23,237 nucleotides of DNA from an uncultured Clostridium sp. (GTDB lineage: Bacteria; Bacillota; Clostridia; TANB77; CAG-508). A program made the position numbers and the translations under genes. Shown here piece by piece: positions 7,109 through 15,022 of the stretch (its first letter is position 1; each line of letters begins with the position of its first letter). The stretch is from the NCBI GenBank assembly GCA_900554635.1, contig USHY01000018.1, positions 1 through 23,237 on the forward strand. Direction: 5' to 3'. A model generated the notes under the pieces. It was given only the letters and a program-made list of their open reading frames with translations. It was not told the DNA's origin and did not search any database.

Positions 7109-9297
7109 TTTTTTCTTGTCACCTCATATACACTATCAACTTTTCTTATTTGTTTTATTACTTGGTTTAGTTGTTCTATGCCTTGTACTTCTAGTGTTGC
7201 ATCTATTGTAGCTATTCTATCTTTGCTTGTTCTTGTGTTTACTCCCATTATATTTATCTTTTGTGCTGTAATTTCTTTTACTACATCTGAAAGTAGCCCT
7301 GTTCTGTCATTTGCTAGTACTTGTATATCTACATTGTACTCAGCTTTTTCGTTTTCATTATACCATTCTACTTCTATGATTCTTTCCTCCTCTGATAATA
7401 AGTCTTTTAAATTTGTGCAGTCTTTTCTGTGTATTGAAACTCCTCTACCTTTTGTTATATATCCTATTATATCATCACCTGGAACTGGATTGCAGCATTT
7501 TGAAAATTTTACTAGGCAATTATCTATTCCTTTTACTACTACTCCAGATTTTGGTATTTTTTGTTTTCGTAGTCTTTCTGTTACTAGTTCTTGTATTTTT
7601 TCTTCTATAGTATCTTCTTCATGTTCTTTTTTATACTCTTCTAATAATCTGGTAATTATTTTATTTGGTGAAATTCCCCCAAATCCAATACTTGCATACA
7701 TATCATCTACTGTATTGTAATTGTATCTATTTAGTACTACTTGTATCCATTCAGGTTTAAATAAATCGCTGTGTGACATTCCTATTTTTTTGATTTCTTT
7801 ATCTAATATGTCTTTTCCTTTTTCAATATTGTCTTCTCTTTCGGTCTTTTTAAACCATTGTTGTATTTTTGTTTTTGCACTTGAGCTTTTTACTATTTTT
7901 AGCCAGTCTCTACTTGGTCCTTTTGCTGTATCTGATGTTATAATTTCTACGATATCGCCACTTTTTAGTGGTGTTACAATTGGCATCATTTTGCTGTTTA
8001 TTTTACAACCTATCATTCTATGTCCAACTTCTGCATGTATTGTGTATGCGAAGTCTATTGGTGTTGCATCTCTTGGAAGTGTTTTTATTTCTCCTTTTGG
8101 TGTGAATACATATACTTCATCTTCAAAAAGCTCTGTTTTCAGTGTTTTTAAAAATTCATCTGGGTCTTGCATGTCTTTTTGCCATTCTAGTGTTTCTCTT
8201 AGCCATGCAAGCTTATCTTCAGTTACTACAACATTTGATTTTTTAAATCTATTTGCTTCTTTGTATGCCCAATGAGCTGCGATACCATATTCAGCAACTC
8301 TGTGCATGTCCCATGTACGAACTTGAACTTCAAATGGTGTTCCTTTTGGGCCTATCAATGTATTATGTATTGATTGGTACATATTTGGCTTTGGAACTGC
8401 AATATAATCTTTAAACCTTCCTGGCATTGGAGTATATAACTCATGAACTACACCAATTGCTGCATAACAGTCTTTTACTGAGTTTACTATTATTCTTAGT
8501 GCAAATAGGTCATACACTTGGTCTAATGCTATATTATCTCTTTGCATTTTTCTATAAATACTATATAAATGTTTTGCTCTTCCTGTAACTTCTGCTACAA
8601 TTTTTTGTTTTTTAAGAGCAACTCTTATTTCTTCCATAATTTTATTTATGAATTCTATTCTTTCTTCTCTTTTTTTCTCTATACTTAAAACTAATTCTCT
8701 ATATTCTTCTGGATATAAATATCTAAATGCAAGGTCTTCAAGTTCCCATTTTAGAGAATAAATACCAAGCCTATTTGCAAGTGGTGCATATAATTCCATT
8801 GTTTCTTTTGCATTTGCAATTTGTCTTTCTCTTTTTAAGCTTGAAAGAGTTCTCATATTATGGAGTCTATCTGCAAGTTTAATAAGTATTACCCTTATAT
8901 CTTTTCCCATTGCTAGGAACATTTTTCTGTAGTTTTCTACTTGTTCCTCTTCTATTGTAACATATTGAATTTTGCTTAATTTTGTAACCCCTGCAACCAT
9001 TTCTGCAATTTCTTCGCTAAAGTTTTTTACAATATCTTCATTTGTTGCTTCTGTATCTTCTACTACATCATGCAACAAAGCTGCACATATTGTGGCATCA
9101 TCCATTTGTAAATCTGCTAAAATGTAGGCAACATTCAATGGGTGAATTATGTAGTCTTCTCCAGACATTCTTTTTTGGCCTTTATGGTGTTCTGCAGCAA
9201 AATTATATGCCTTTTGTATTAGGGCTACATTTGTTTTTCTTTTATTTAATTTCATTCTTTTTATTATATCATCAATGGTTTTATTTGCATTCTCCAT
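7105..9297 (-). CDS. relA: Bifunctional (p)ppGpp synthetase/hydrolase (Rel/SpoT family)
   Basis: This 730-aa protein is full length for long RSH enzymes. It makes and degrades (p)ppGpp, the stringent-response alarmone. The hydrolase domain carries the HD pair in LLHDVVEDTEA (about residues 75-85) and KLADRLHNMRTL (about 140-151), so hydrolysis is likely active. The synthetase domain includes GRAKHLYSIYRKM and PNMYQSIHNTLIGPKG. A TGS domain follows (DEVYVFTPKGEIKTLPRDAT), then a zinc-finger-like stretch with FSKCCNPVPGDDIIGY, and a C-terminal ACT domain (YNVDIQVLANDRTGLLSDVV). It contains no in-frame CGG across 730 codons. An AAAGGGA site precedes the start and the stop overlaps the MBL gene. 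Confidence 0.96.
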   Translation of the reverse strand: MENANKTIDDIIKRMKLNKRKTNVALIQKAYNFAAEHHKGQKRMSGEDYIIHPLNVAYILADLQMDDATICAALLHDVVEDTEATNEDIVKNFSEEIAEMVAGVTKLSKIQYVTIEEEQVENYRKMFLAMGKDIRVILIKLADRLHNMRTLSSLKRERQIANAKETMELYAPLANRLGIYSLKWELEDLAFRYLYPEEYRELVLSIEKKREERIEFINKIMEEIRVALKKQKIVAEVTGRAKHLYSIYRKMQRDNIALDQVYDLFALRIIVNSVKDCYAAIGVVHELYTPMPGRFKDYIAVPKPNMYQSIHNTLIGPKGTPFEVQVRTWDMHRVAEYGIAAHWAYKEANRFKKSNVVVTEDKLAWLRETLEWQKDMQDPDEFLKTLKTELFEDEVYVFTPKGEIKTLPRDATPIDFAYTIHAEVGHRMIGCKINSKMMPIVTPLKSGDIVEIITSDTAKGPSRDWLKIVKSSSAKTKIQQWFKKTEREDNIEKGKDILDKEIKKIGMSHSDLFKPEWIQVVLNRYNYNTVDDMYASIGFGGISPNKIITRLLEEYKKEHEEDTIEEKIQELVTERLRKQKIPKSGVVVKGIDNCLVKFSKCCNPVPGDDIIGYITKGRGVSIHRKDCTNLKDLLSEEERIIEVEWYNENEKAEYNVDIQVLANDRTGLLSDVVKEITAQKINIMGVNTRTSKDRIATIDATLEVQGIEQLNQVIKQIRKVDSVYEVTRKK

Positions 9298-9311
9298 AAG
9301 TCTATCCCTTT

Positions 9312-11000
9312 CTAAATTGATTTCATCATATCCTTAATATTTATTTGAATTTGTTCTTCACAGTTATAGTTATTTATTTCCAAAGTTCCAACAACATCAA
9401 CTTTGTCTCCTATTAGATAATCATTTATAAGTTCACCTAAATTAAATCCTATTGCATTTACTGTATCATTTCCATCTTTTAGCATTAATTTTAAGTGTTT
9501 TCCTTCTGATAGAGTTCTTATTGATACAATTTTTAAGTTCTTATAGCTAATTAGTGGTGGTTTATTTTTTTCTCCAAATGGCTCTAATAATTTTATTTGC
9601 TCAACTGTTTGTTTGTTTAACTCTTTTTTTCCTATTTCACAATCTATTTTTATAACTGGTACTATGCTTTTTACATTTTTGTCTTTGGCTATTTGTTCAA
9701 AATGGATTTTAAAGTCTTTTATTTTATCTTTGTTAAGTGATAATCCAACTGCCATTTCATGCCCGCCATATTTTTCTAAATATTCAGCGCTTTGTGCTAA
9801 AGCATCATGTAAGTCAAACCCTGGAACACTTCTTCCTGACCCTTTACCTATTTCATTTTCAATTCCAATTAGTATTGTTGGTTTAAAATATTTTTCAGTA
9901 ATTCTTGATGCAACTATTCCTATTACACCATGGTGCCAGTTTTCCCCTGCTAGAACTATACTGTTTAGATTATCTATATTTTCTTTTTGGAGTTCTTCTA
10001 TTGCTTGGTCAAAAATATTTTTTTCTATTTCCTGTCTTTGTAAATTGTATTGATTTAGGTTTTTGGTTATTGTACATGCTTTTTCATAATCATCTGTTAA
10101 AAATAGTTCTAGTGCCTCTTCTTGTTTACCCATTCTTCCACAGGCATTTATTCTTGGGGCTATTCCAAATGAAACCATAAATGAATCAACATTCTTGTAT
10201 CCTGTTTCTTTTATTAGTTCTCTTAATCCAATGTTTTTTGTGCATTTTACTAGCATTAAGCCAAGTTTTGCAATTACCCTATTTTCATCTACTAGTGGCA
10301 CTATGTCTGAAATTGTGCCTATACATACTATATCTAAATATTTAAGATATTCTTTTTCATCTAAATTTAATTTTTGAGATATTGCTTGTATTACTTTAAA
10401 TACTACACCTACTCCTGCTAGCCCTCTGAATGGATATGTATTATCTTTTCTTTTTGGGTTTACAATTGCATATGCTTCTGGCAATGTTTCTAGTTGCTCA
10501 TGGTGGTCTGTAATTATTGTTTCAATTCCATAGCTTGTTGCCTTTTTTACTTCTTCTATCCCAGAGATTCCACAGTCTACTGTTATCATAAGAGTATATC
10601 CTTGTTCGGCAATTTTTTTAATTGCCTCATCATTTAATCCATATCCTTCATCTAGTCTATTTGGAATATAGTAATCTACTTGCAGTCCTCTTTCATTTAA
10701 GAACTTTTTTAATACTGTAATACTGGTTATTCCATCAACATCGTAGTCTCCATATATTATTGTTTTTTCTTTTGTTTCAATTGCTTTAATTATTCTATCT
10801 ACAGCTTTTTCCATGTCATTTAGTAAAAAAGGATTATGAAAATTGTTTCTTTTTGGATTTAAGAAAATTTCAATTTCTTCTTCACCTGTAATCCCTCTAT
10901 TTACTAAAATTTTAGCCAATAGTTCTGATATGTTATGCTTTGTGGCTATTTGTTTTATTAATTCTTCATCTTGTTCAAGATATTCCCATTTCTTTTTCAT
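9312..11000 (-). CDS. recJ: Single-stranded-DNA-specific exonuclease RecJ
   Basis: This DHH-family 5'-3' exonuclease of 562 aa acts in recombination and mismatch or base-excision repair. The phosphoesterase motifs are visible: YGDYDVDGITS at about residues 83-93, MITVDCGISG at about 138-147, and TDHHE at 164-168. The DHHA1 domain follows, with GRMGKQEEAL and later GSGRSVPGFDLHDALAQ and YGGHEMAVGLSL. A C-terminal OB-like domain ends the protein. The length matches the short clostridial form without the extra C-terminal domain of some bacilli. The recJ-relA order is common in Firmicutes. The stop is 12 bases before the relA start, and an AGGAG site precedes recJ. Confidence 0.95.
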   Translation of the reverse strand: MKKKWEYLEQDEELIKQIATKHNISELLAKILVNRGITGEEEIEIFLNPKRNNFHNPFLLNDMEKAVDRIIKAIETKEKTIIYGDYDVDGITSITVLKKFLNERGLQVDYYIPNRLDEGYGLNDEAIKKIAEQGYTLMITVDCGISGIEEVKKATSYGIETIITDHHEQLETLPEAYAIVNPKRKDNTYPFRGLAGVGVVFKVIQAISQKLNLDEKEYLKYLDIVCIGTISDIVPLVDENRVIAKLGLMLVKCTKNIGLRELIKETGYKNVDSFMVSFGIAPRINACGRMGKQEEALELFLTDDYEKACTITKNLNQYNLQRQEIEKNIFDQAIEELQKENIDNLNSIVLAGENWHHGVIGIVASRITEKYFKPTILIGIENEIGKGSGRSVPGFDLHDALAQSAEYLEKYGGHEMAVGLSLNKDKIKDFKIHFEQIAKDKNVKSIVPVIKIDCEIGKKELNKQTVEQIKLLEPFGEKNKPPLISYKNLKIVSIRTLSEGKHLKLMLKDGNDTVNAIGFNLGELINDYLIGDKVDVVGTLEINNYNCEEQIQINIKDMMKSI

Positions 11001-11008
11001 AAATTCTC

Positions 11009-11719
11009 CTATTTTAATTCAACCTTTGGATTTTCAGTTATTTTGTATTCTGCCTTTGGAAAAACGCGTTTTTCTGCTGGTACAAATCCTCGTACTTGTA
11101 CTGTTGGCAAAATCCATGTGTATGGCCCAATACAGGTTCCTGGAATTGAAGTACAATTTGCTCCAAGTCTTGAGTTATCTCCTATTATTGAACCGAAAAA
11201 ATCTGTTTCAGTATCGTATTTGTTTCCTTCAATTTTTATTTCTATATTCTTCTGGTCAAATCTTCTATTTGCTATAATTGTTCCGCTTCCAATTCTTGCT
11301 GATTTTCCCATTATACTATCTCCAACAAAACTTAAACTTGCAACTTTCGCTTTGTTTTGTAGTATTGCATGCTTTACTTCCGAACCATGTCCCACTGATG
11401 CCCCATCTCCAATTATCGTATATGGTCTAATTAGTGCACCTGCTGCTATTTCAGCTTTTTTTCCAATTATAACAGGTCCTTGAATAGTTACATTTGCTCC
11501 AATTTTAGCACCTTCATCAATAAAATAATTTCCTGTTATTGAAACAAATTCTCCAATTTCTCCTTTATTTATTTTAACCCCTTTTTCAACTATTGTTTTG
11601 TTAATATATTCTTTTACTTTTACTAGCGGTTCCCACACATATGTGCAGTTTTCAAATATTTCCTTATCTCTAAATTCATCCATATGTTCAAAGTAATATT
11701 TTAGTTCTATTTCTTTCAT
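11009..11719 (-). CDS. Left-handed beta-helix (hexapeptide repeat) transferase-like protein
   Basis: This 236-aa protein consists mainly of hexapeptide repeats ([LIV]-G-x4), for example GAKIGANVTIQGPVIIGKKA and GSVIG-type turns, interrupted by a loop. This is the left-handed beta-helix fold of the C-terminal domain of GlmU and related sugar-nucleotide transferases. No pyrophosphorylase Rossmann domain is present. The segment RPYTIIGDGASVGHGSEVKH resembles the acetyl-CoA or sugar-binding part of GlmU, and ANRRFDQKNI a nearby loop. Clostridial proteins of this type are often annotated as UDP-N-acetylglucosamine pyrophosphorylase-like. It is co-transcribed between the KAP NTPase and recJ. The donor and acceptor substrates are unknown. 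Confidence 0.75.
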   Translation of the reverse strand: MKEIELKYYFEHMDEFRDKEIFENCTYVWEPLVKVKEYINKTIVEKGVKINKGEIGEFVSITGNYFIDEGAKIGANVTIQGPVIIGKKAEIAAGALIRPYTIIGDGASVGHGSEVKHAILQNKAKVASLSFVGDSIMGKSARIGSGTIIANRRFDQKNIEIKIEGNKYDTETDFFGSIIGDNSRLGANCTSIPGTCIGPYTWILPTVQVRGFVPAEKRVFPKAEYKITENPKVELK

Positions 11720-11734
11720 GTTTTCACCCTTCCA

Positions 11735-13683
11735 TTAATCGCTTATACTTAAAAGTTCTATGATGGTTTCAAGGTCTTTTTGTAATTCAACTAGCATTAC
11801 TGTTTTTATTGTTATTTCCTTGCCTTTTAAGTATTGTTCTATGATTTCTTTTAATTTCTTTAGGTTTTTCAATTCTGGTTTAAGCTCTTTTGTGTATTTT
11901 CTTGCTCTTTCTAGTAATTTTTCTTTTATTCCCATTATATCCTCATTGCTTGCACAAGATATTCTTTGGAATAATTGATGTGGGTCATAGTATTTTAGTA
12001 TTGGAATTTCCATACATTCATTATCAAATTTTTCATAAAATGTTTCCATTTTCATTGGAATTGCTTTTAATACATCATTTGCTTTTTCAGTGTACATTTT
12101 ATCTTTTAGTGTTGTATTAAGTGTTTTAAAATGTGATGTTATATCCTCTATATCTAAATTTTTTTCTCCTAGTGATACACTGTTTAGTTCTTGTTCTGCT
12201 TGTGGAACATATTCAGAATTTAATGATGCTAAATTCATTCCATTGAAAAATATGGTTTTTATTGTTGGCATATCATATTTTATCAAACCTTTTTTTACAA
12301 AATATGTGAAGTAGATAAATAATTTTGTTGTATCTATTAGTTTGATTTTTCCTTGTTTTACATCTTGAATAACATTTTCTATTACCCCTGCAAACTGGTC
12401 ATCTGGGATTTTCCAGAATTCTTCTGTTAATAGTCTTTTATATCCTGGTAGTTTTTCTGTATCAACTGTATTTATTATGTCTTCCATGTCTTCTTTGAAT
12501 TTTCTTGTATCAAATATTCTTGTTCTTACATATGTTTCTATGAATTTGAAAAATCTATATTCTGCTTTAAAGTTATAGTAATAATTATTATCAAATTCCT
12601 TGATGTAGAATTGCCTATTATCTGAAAAAACTTTTGATGATATTACTGTGGTTTTGTATTCTTCATTGTTTTGTATATATACAAATTTATCTTTGGTTAT
12701 TTTTCCTGCCTTTATTTCAAATGAAATTGCTATTGTAAATATTAGCATTGTTTGCATTACTCTATAATTTGTATTTGGATAATATCTATTTACCATTTCA
12801 TATATCTTTTTGAAATCATTTAATGAATGCTTTAAAATTCTAAGATTTCTGGTTCCACTTTTATTGAATGTGGTTATAATATATGGTGTATTTTCTCTTA
12901 AAAATCGGATTAGTTCTTTGTCGTTTTCATATCTCATTAATATTCCGGTTTATTATATAGTTAAATTCTGGTCTGTATTCAAATGTTTCACCTATTAATT
13001 TTTCTTTTATTCTTTCATAGTCATTTGCTTTATCAAATACATATTCTATTTCATCTTGAATTCTTTCAACCATTGGTTTTTCTTTATTTTCAAGCTCGCC
13101 TTGTTTATCTAAAATATATGTTGCTATAAAAGTTTTCATTTCTAGGTTGCTGTTTTTTAATTTTGTTGAAAGTTCTTTTTCGTTACATATAATTATAGTT
13201 TTTATATGGTCATGTTCAACAAAGTTGTTTATATATCCTAATATATCTATAACATCTACATTGGCTCTTTCTAGGTCATCAAAGCATAATACTTTATCAT
13301 CAGTTGCGAAAAATTTTTCATAGTTTATTTTTTCATTTGTATTTGCTCCAAATGAATTTGCCATATTAAGCCCTGTTTTTGCATATTCTGGAATTGAATA
13401 CTTGCCTGTGGTTTCCATATGTTTTTTTACATTTCTATCCATAAGTTGCGAAGTTTCTATAAATATTTTTTTACTTATTTCTTCAAGATTTGATATACCA
13501 TATAAAGACATATAAATAGTTGAATATTTCTTTCCATTAAACTGCATTCCATCTATTTTTGGTTTAATTTTGTTGTTCCAAAAATAAGTTTTTCCGGCTT
13601 CCCCATTCTCCATTTATCATAACTGCGTAGTCAGTATAATCTGACCTTACATAATCTAATATACTCTCAACTAAGTCTTCCAT
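11735..13683 (-). CDS. KAP-type P-loop NTPase; two +1 shifts needed, one inside Walker A
   Basis: The start at 13683 has an ideal AGGAGG site. Conventional reading gives three pieces: a 5' stub stopping within 11 codons of CGG, a middle frame (about 13613-12927) and a long 3' frame (12937-11735). Skipping C at codon 30 gives Walker A GEWGSGKT (residues 25-32), typical of KAP-like P-loop proteins. Walker B is VLCFDDLER (about 131-139) and a sensor-like strand IIICNEKEL follows. A second CGG at codon 246 joins the middle and 3' frames as NYIINGILMRYENDKEL. The restored protein has 648 aa and an alpha-helical, lysine-rich C-terminal half without recognisable domains. KAP NTPases include membrane-associated and anti-phage proteins. 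Here the gene lies inside a housekeeping operon between comF and a hexapeptide transferase, so its role is open. Confidence 0.8.
12944..12947 (-). other. In-frame CGGA, +1 recoding site 10 (AAC then CGGA)
   Basis: Codon 246 of the KAP gene. Unshifted reading stops six codons later at a TGA. Shifted reading joins directly to the 400-codon downstream frame. Confidence 0.7.
13593..13596 (-). other. In-frame CGGA, +1 recoding site 9, in the Walker A motif
   Basis: AGC CGG A: skipping C restores the invariant glycine before Lys-Thr in GEWGSGKT. Unshifted reading stops within 11 codons. A -2 shift would insert an extra residue and break the motif. Confidence 0.75.
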
Positions 13684-13698
13684 TTTTACCTCCTTTGT

Positions 13699-14340
13699 TT
13701 AATCTACCGCAATTGTAAGAACTGCAATACTTTTTGCTCCTGCAATCTTTATTATTCTACTACATTCATTTACTGTACTCCCTGTTGTGTATATATCATC
13801 AAACAAAATTACATTTTTGTTATATATAGCCTTTGAATCAATAATTTTAAACGCGTTTTTAATATTGTTTTTTCTTTCAAGTTTTGTTAAAGTACTCTGT
13901 TTTTTTGTATTTTTAGTTTTCACCAAATTATTTTTTACAAACTCTATTCCCAATGTTTTGGCAATTTTTCTAGCAATAAGTTCTGTTTGATTATATCCTC
14001 TTTTAAATTTGCTTAGCCTATACATTGGAACATACAGTATTATATCATAATTTTTTAAAAATCCATATATTTTTTTATTATTTAATATCATTTTTTCAAA
14101 AGTTTCATATAAATATGCGTGTTCATTAAATTTATAATCTAAAATTTTAGTTCTAATTATATCTTTATATAGAAAAGGTTTTATTTGGTAATCAAAATGC
14201 TTTGTACTATCACTTCTAAAATCAACAATTTCATCTATTTCATACTTTTTTAGCCTGTTTTTGCACTTGGTACATAATCTTTTTTTATTAATTTTGCCAC
14301 AAATTCCACATACTGGTGGATATATAAAATTTAGAAACAT
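13699..14340 (-). CDS. comF: ComF-family phosphoribosyltransferase-like protein
   Basis: This 213-aa protein has the ComFC layout: an N-terminal double CxxC zinc site (Cys 11, 14, 23 and 26) and a C-terminal phosphoribosyltransferase-type fold with the PRPP-binding motif VILFDDIYTTGST (residues 177-189). YNQTELIARKIAKTLG is the conserved preceding helix. ComF is required for natural transformation in Bacillus and Helicobacter, where it acts in the cytoplasm on incoming DNA. Homologues are widespread in species not known to be competent, so its job here is not certain. It is the first gene of the long minus operon; its stop is 15 bases before the KAP NTPase start, and AGAAGG precedes its own ATG. 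Confidence 0.88.
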   Translation of the reverse strand: MFLNFIYPPVCGICGKINKKRLCTKCKNRLKKYEIDEIVDFRSDSTKHFDYQIKPFLYKDIIRTKILDYKFNEHAYLYETFEKMILNNKKIYGFLKNYDIILYVPMYRLSKFKRGYNQTELIARKIAKTLGIEFVKNNLVKTKNTKKQSTLTKLERKNNIKNAFKIIDSKAIYNKNVILFDDIYTTGSTVNECSRIIKIAGAKSIAVLTIAVD

Positions 14341-14360
14341 TATTACCTTCTTTCACAAAT

Positions 14361-14375
14361 TTACATAAAATGTAA
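14361..14375. promoter_or_regulatory. Short perfect palindrome between divergent genes, possible operator
   Basis: TTACAT-AAA-ATGTAA lies in the 73-bp gap between comF and the 48-aa gene. It could bind a dimeric regulator. Chance occurrence in AT-rich DNA cannot be excluded, and no convincing promoter is visible on either strand. Confidence 0.3.
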
Positions 14376-14413
14376 TATTATATATTAGTAATAGATATTT
14401 AGGGAGGTTTAAA

Positions 14414-14560
14414 ATGAGAATTTTTAGAAAAACGCTGGCTGTATGCTTAATAGGATTAGGTTTAGGAATTCTTCTTGTTATACTACTCCCTTTTACTGGT
14501 TGGCTTTTCCTTATTGGTTTTGTAGTTGTATGTCTAGGATTATCTTGGCTTTGTTGCTAA
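14414..14560 (+). CDS. Small membrane protein, 48 aa, upstream of spoVM
   Basis: The frame starts at an ATG seven bases after a strong AGGGAGGT site. It encodes a very hydrophobic protein: a short basic start (MRIFRKT), a first membrane helix at about residues 8-26, a turn with PFTGW, and a second helix ending LGLSWLCC. The codon order and ribosome binding site make it a real gene despite its size. It is 27 bases upstream of spoVM on the same strand, so it is probably co-expressed and may be a spore membrane protein. I recognise no family. Confidence 0.75.
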   Translation: MRIFRKTLAVCLIGLGLGILLVILLPFTGWLFLIGFVVVCLGLSWLCC

Positions 14561-14587
14561 TTTTAAAAAAAGGAGTGTGTTATTATA

Positions 14588-14665
14588 ATGACAATAGTTG
14601 TAAAAAAAGTACCTAAATTCTTAAGGGGTTTTGTAAAACTTATTTTTGGTGTAAAAGAGAAATAA
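14588..14665 (+). CDS. spoVM: Stage V sporulation protein SpoVM
   Basis: This frame encodes a 25-aa amphipathic peptide, MTIVVKKVPKFLRGFVKLIF and then GVKEK, similar in length and pattern to Bacillus SpoVM (which has KLPKFLGGIVRAMLG). SpoVM sits on the positively curved outer forespore membrane and anchors SpoIVA to start spore coat assembly. The conserved proline in KxPKFL and the basic face of the helix are present; the usual Gly-Gly is Arg-Gly here. An AAAGGAG site lies 12 bases upstream. The location next to rpmB repeats the Bacillus gene order, which supports the call strongly. Mother-cell sporulation control is expected from knowledge of the family. Confidence 0.9.
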   Translation: MTIVVKKVPKFLRGFVKLIFGVKEK

Positions 14666-14699
14666 ATTTAAAGATTAAAAATGTAACTTAGAATTACAT

Positions 14700-14732
14700 A
14701 AAAACAAGAGCAAGTAAACTAAACTTGCTCTT
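14700..14732 (-). terminator. Intrinsic terminator of rpmB, shared convergently with spoVM
   Basis: Arms AAGAGCAAGT (14706-14715) and ACTTGCTCTT (14723-14732) enclose a 7-base loop. The T-run GTTTTT follows on the minus strand. On the plus strand the T-run is poor, so it is mainly an rpmB terminator. Confidence 0.82.
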
Positions 14733-14744
14733 AAATACTGAGCT

Positions 14745-14942
14745 CTATGCCTTTGTTACTTTACCTGAACGTAAGCATTTTGCACAAACATTAATTTTCT
14801 TTGGTTGTCCATCAACCATTGCTTTAACTGTTCTAACATTAGGTTTAAAAGTTCTAGTAGTTCTTTTACTTATATGTGAACGTGTTATACTTAATTGATT
14901 TCCATAATTAACTGATTTATTACATATCTCACACTTTGCCAT
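14745..14942 (-). CDS. rpmB: 50S ribosomal protein L28
   Basis: This 65-aa ribosomal protein begins MAKCEICNKSVNYGNQLS. The start at 14942 is chosen because AGGAGGT lies just upstream; the 13 codons before it are leader. The zinc-ribbon form is seen, with CxxC near the N-terminus (Cys 4 and 7) and CAKC near the C-terminus. The central RTTRTFKPNVRTVKA stretch is the RNA-binding core. It is separated from trmFO by 80 bases with its own candidate promoter, and is followed by a hairpin terminator. Confidence 0.96.
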   Translation of the reverse strand: MAKCEICNKSVNYGNQLSITRSHISKRTTRTFKPNVRTVKAMVDGQPKKINVCAKCLRSGKVTKA

Positions 14943-14989
14943 ATCTGTAGCACCTCCTAAAATGCTTAAAATAAAATTCACTAATATTT

Positions 14990-15018
14990 AGTTTAACACA
15001 AATCGGAACAAAATACAA
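14990..15018 (-). promoter_or_regulatory. Candidate sigma-A promoter of rpmB
   Basis: On the minus strand TTGTAT (15018-15013) and TAAACT (14995-14990) are 17 bases apart, about 48 bases before the rpmB start and just after the recoded trmFO stop at 15023. Confidence 0.5.
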
Positions 15019-15022
15019 GTGT

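Noticed and set aside
7178..8275. Long plus-strand reading frames opposite relA
   Set aside because: They are the antisense of a conserved gene, have hydrophobic low-complexity products and no ribosome binding sites.
11735..13613. KAP NTPase region as two independent genes (13613-12927 and 12937-11735)
   Set aside because: Neither start has a ribosome binding site, and both frames join through CGGA sites to a proper start at 13683.
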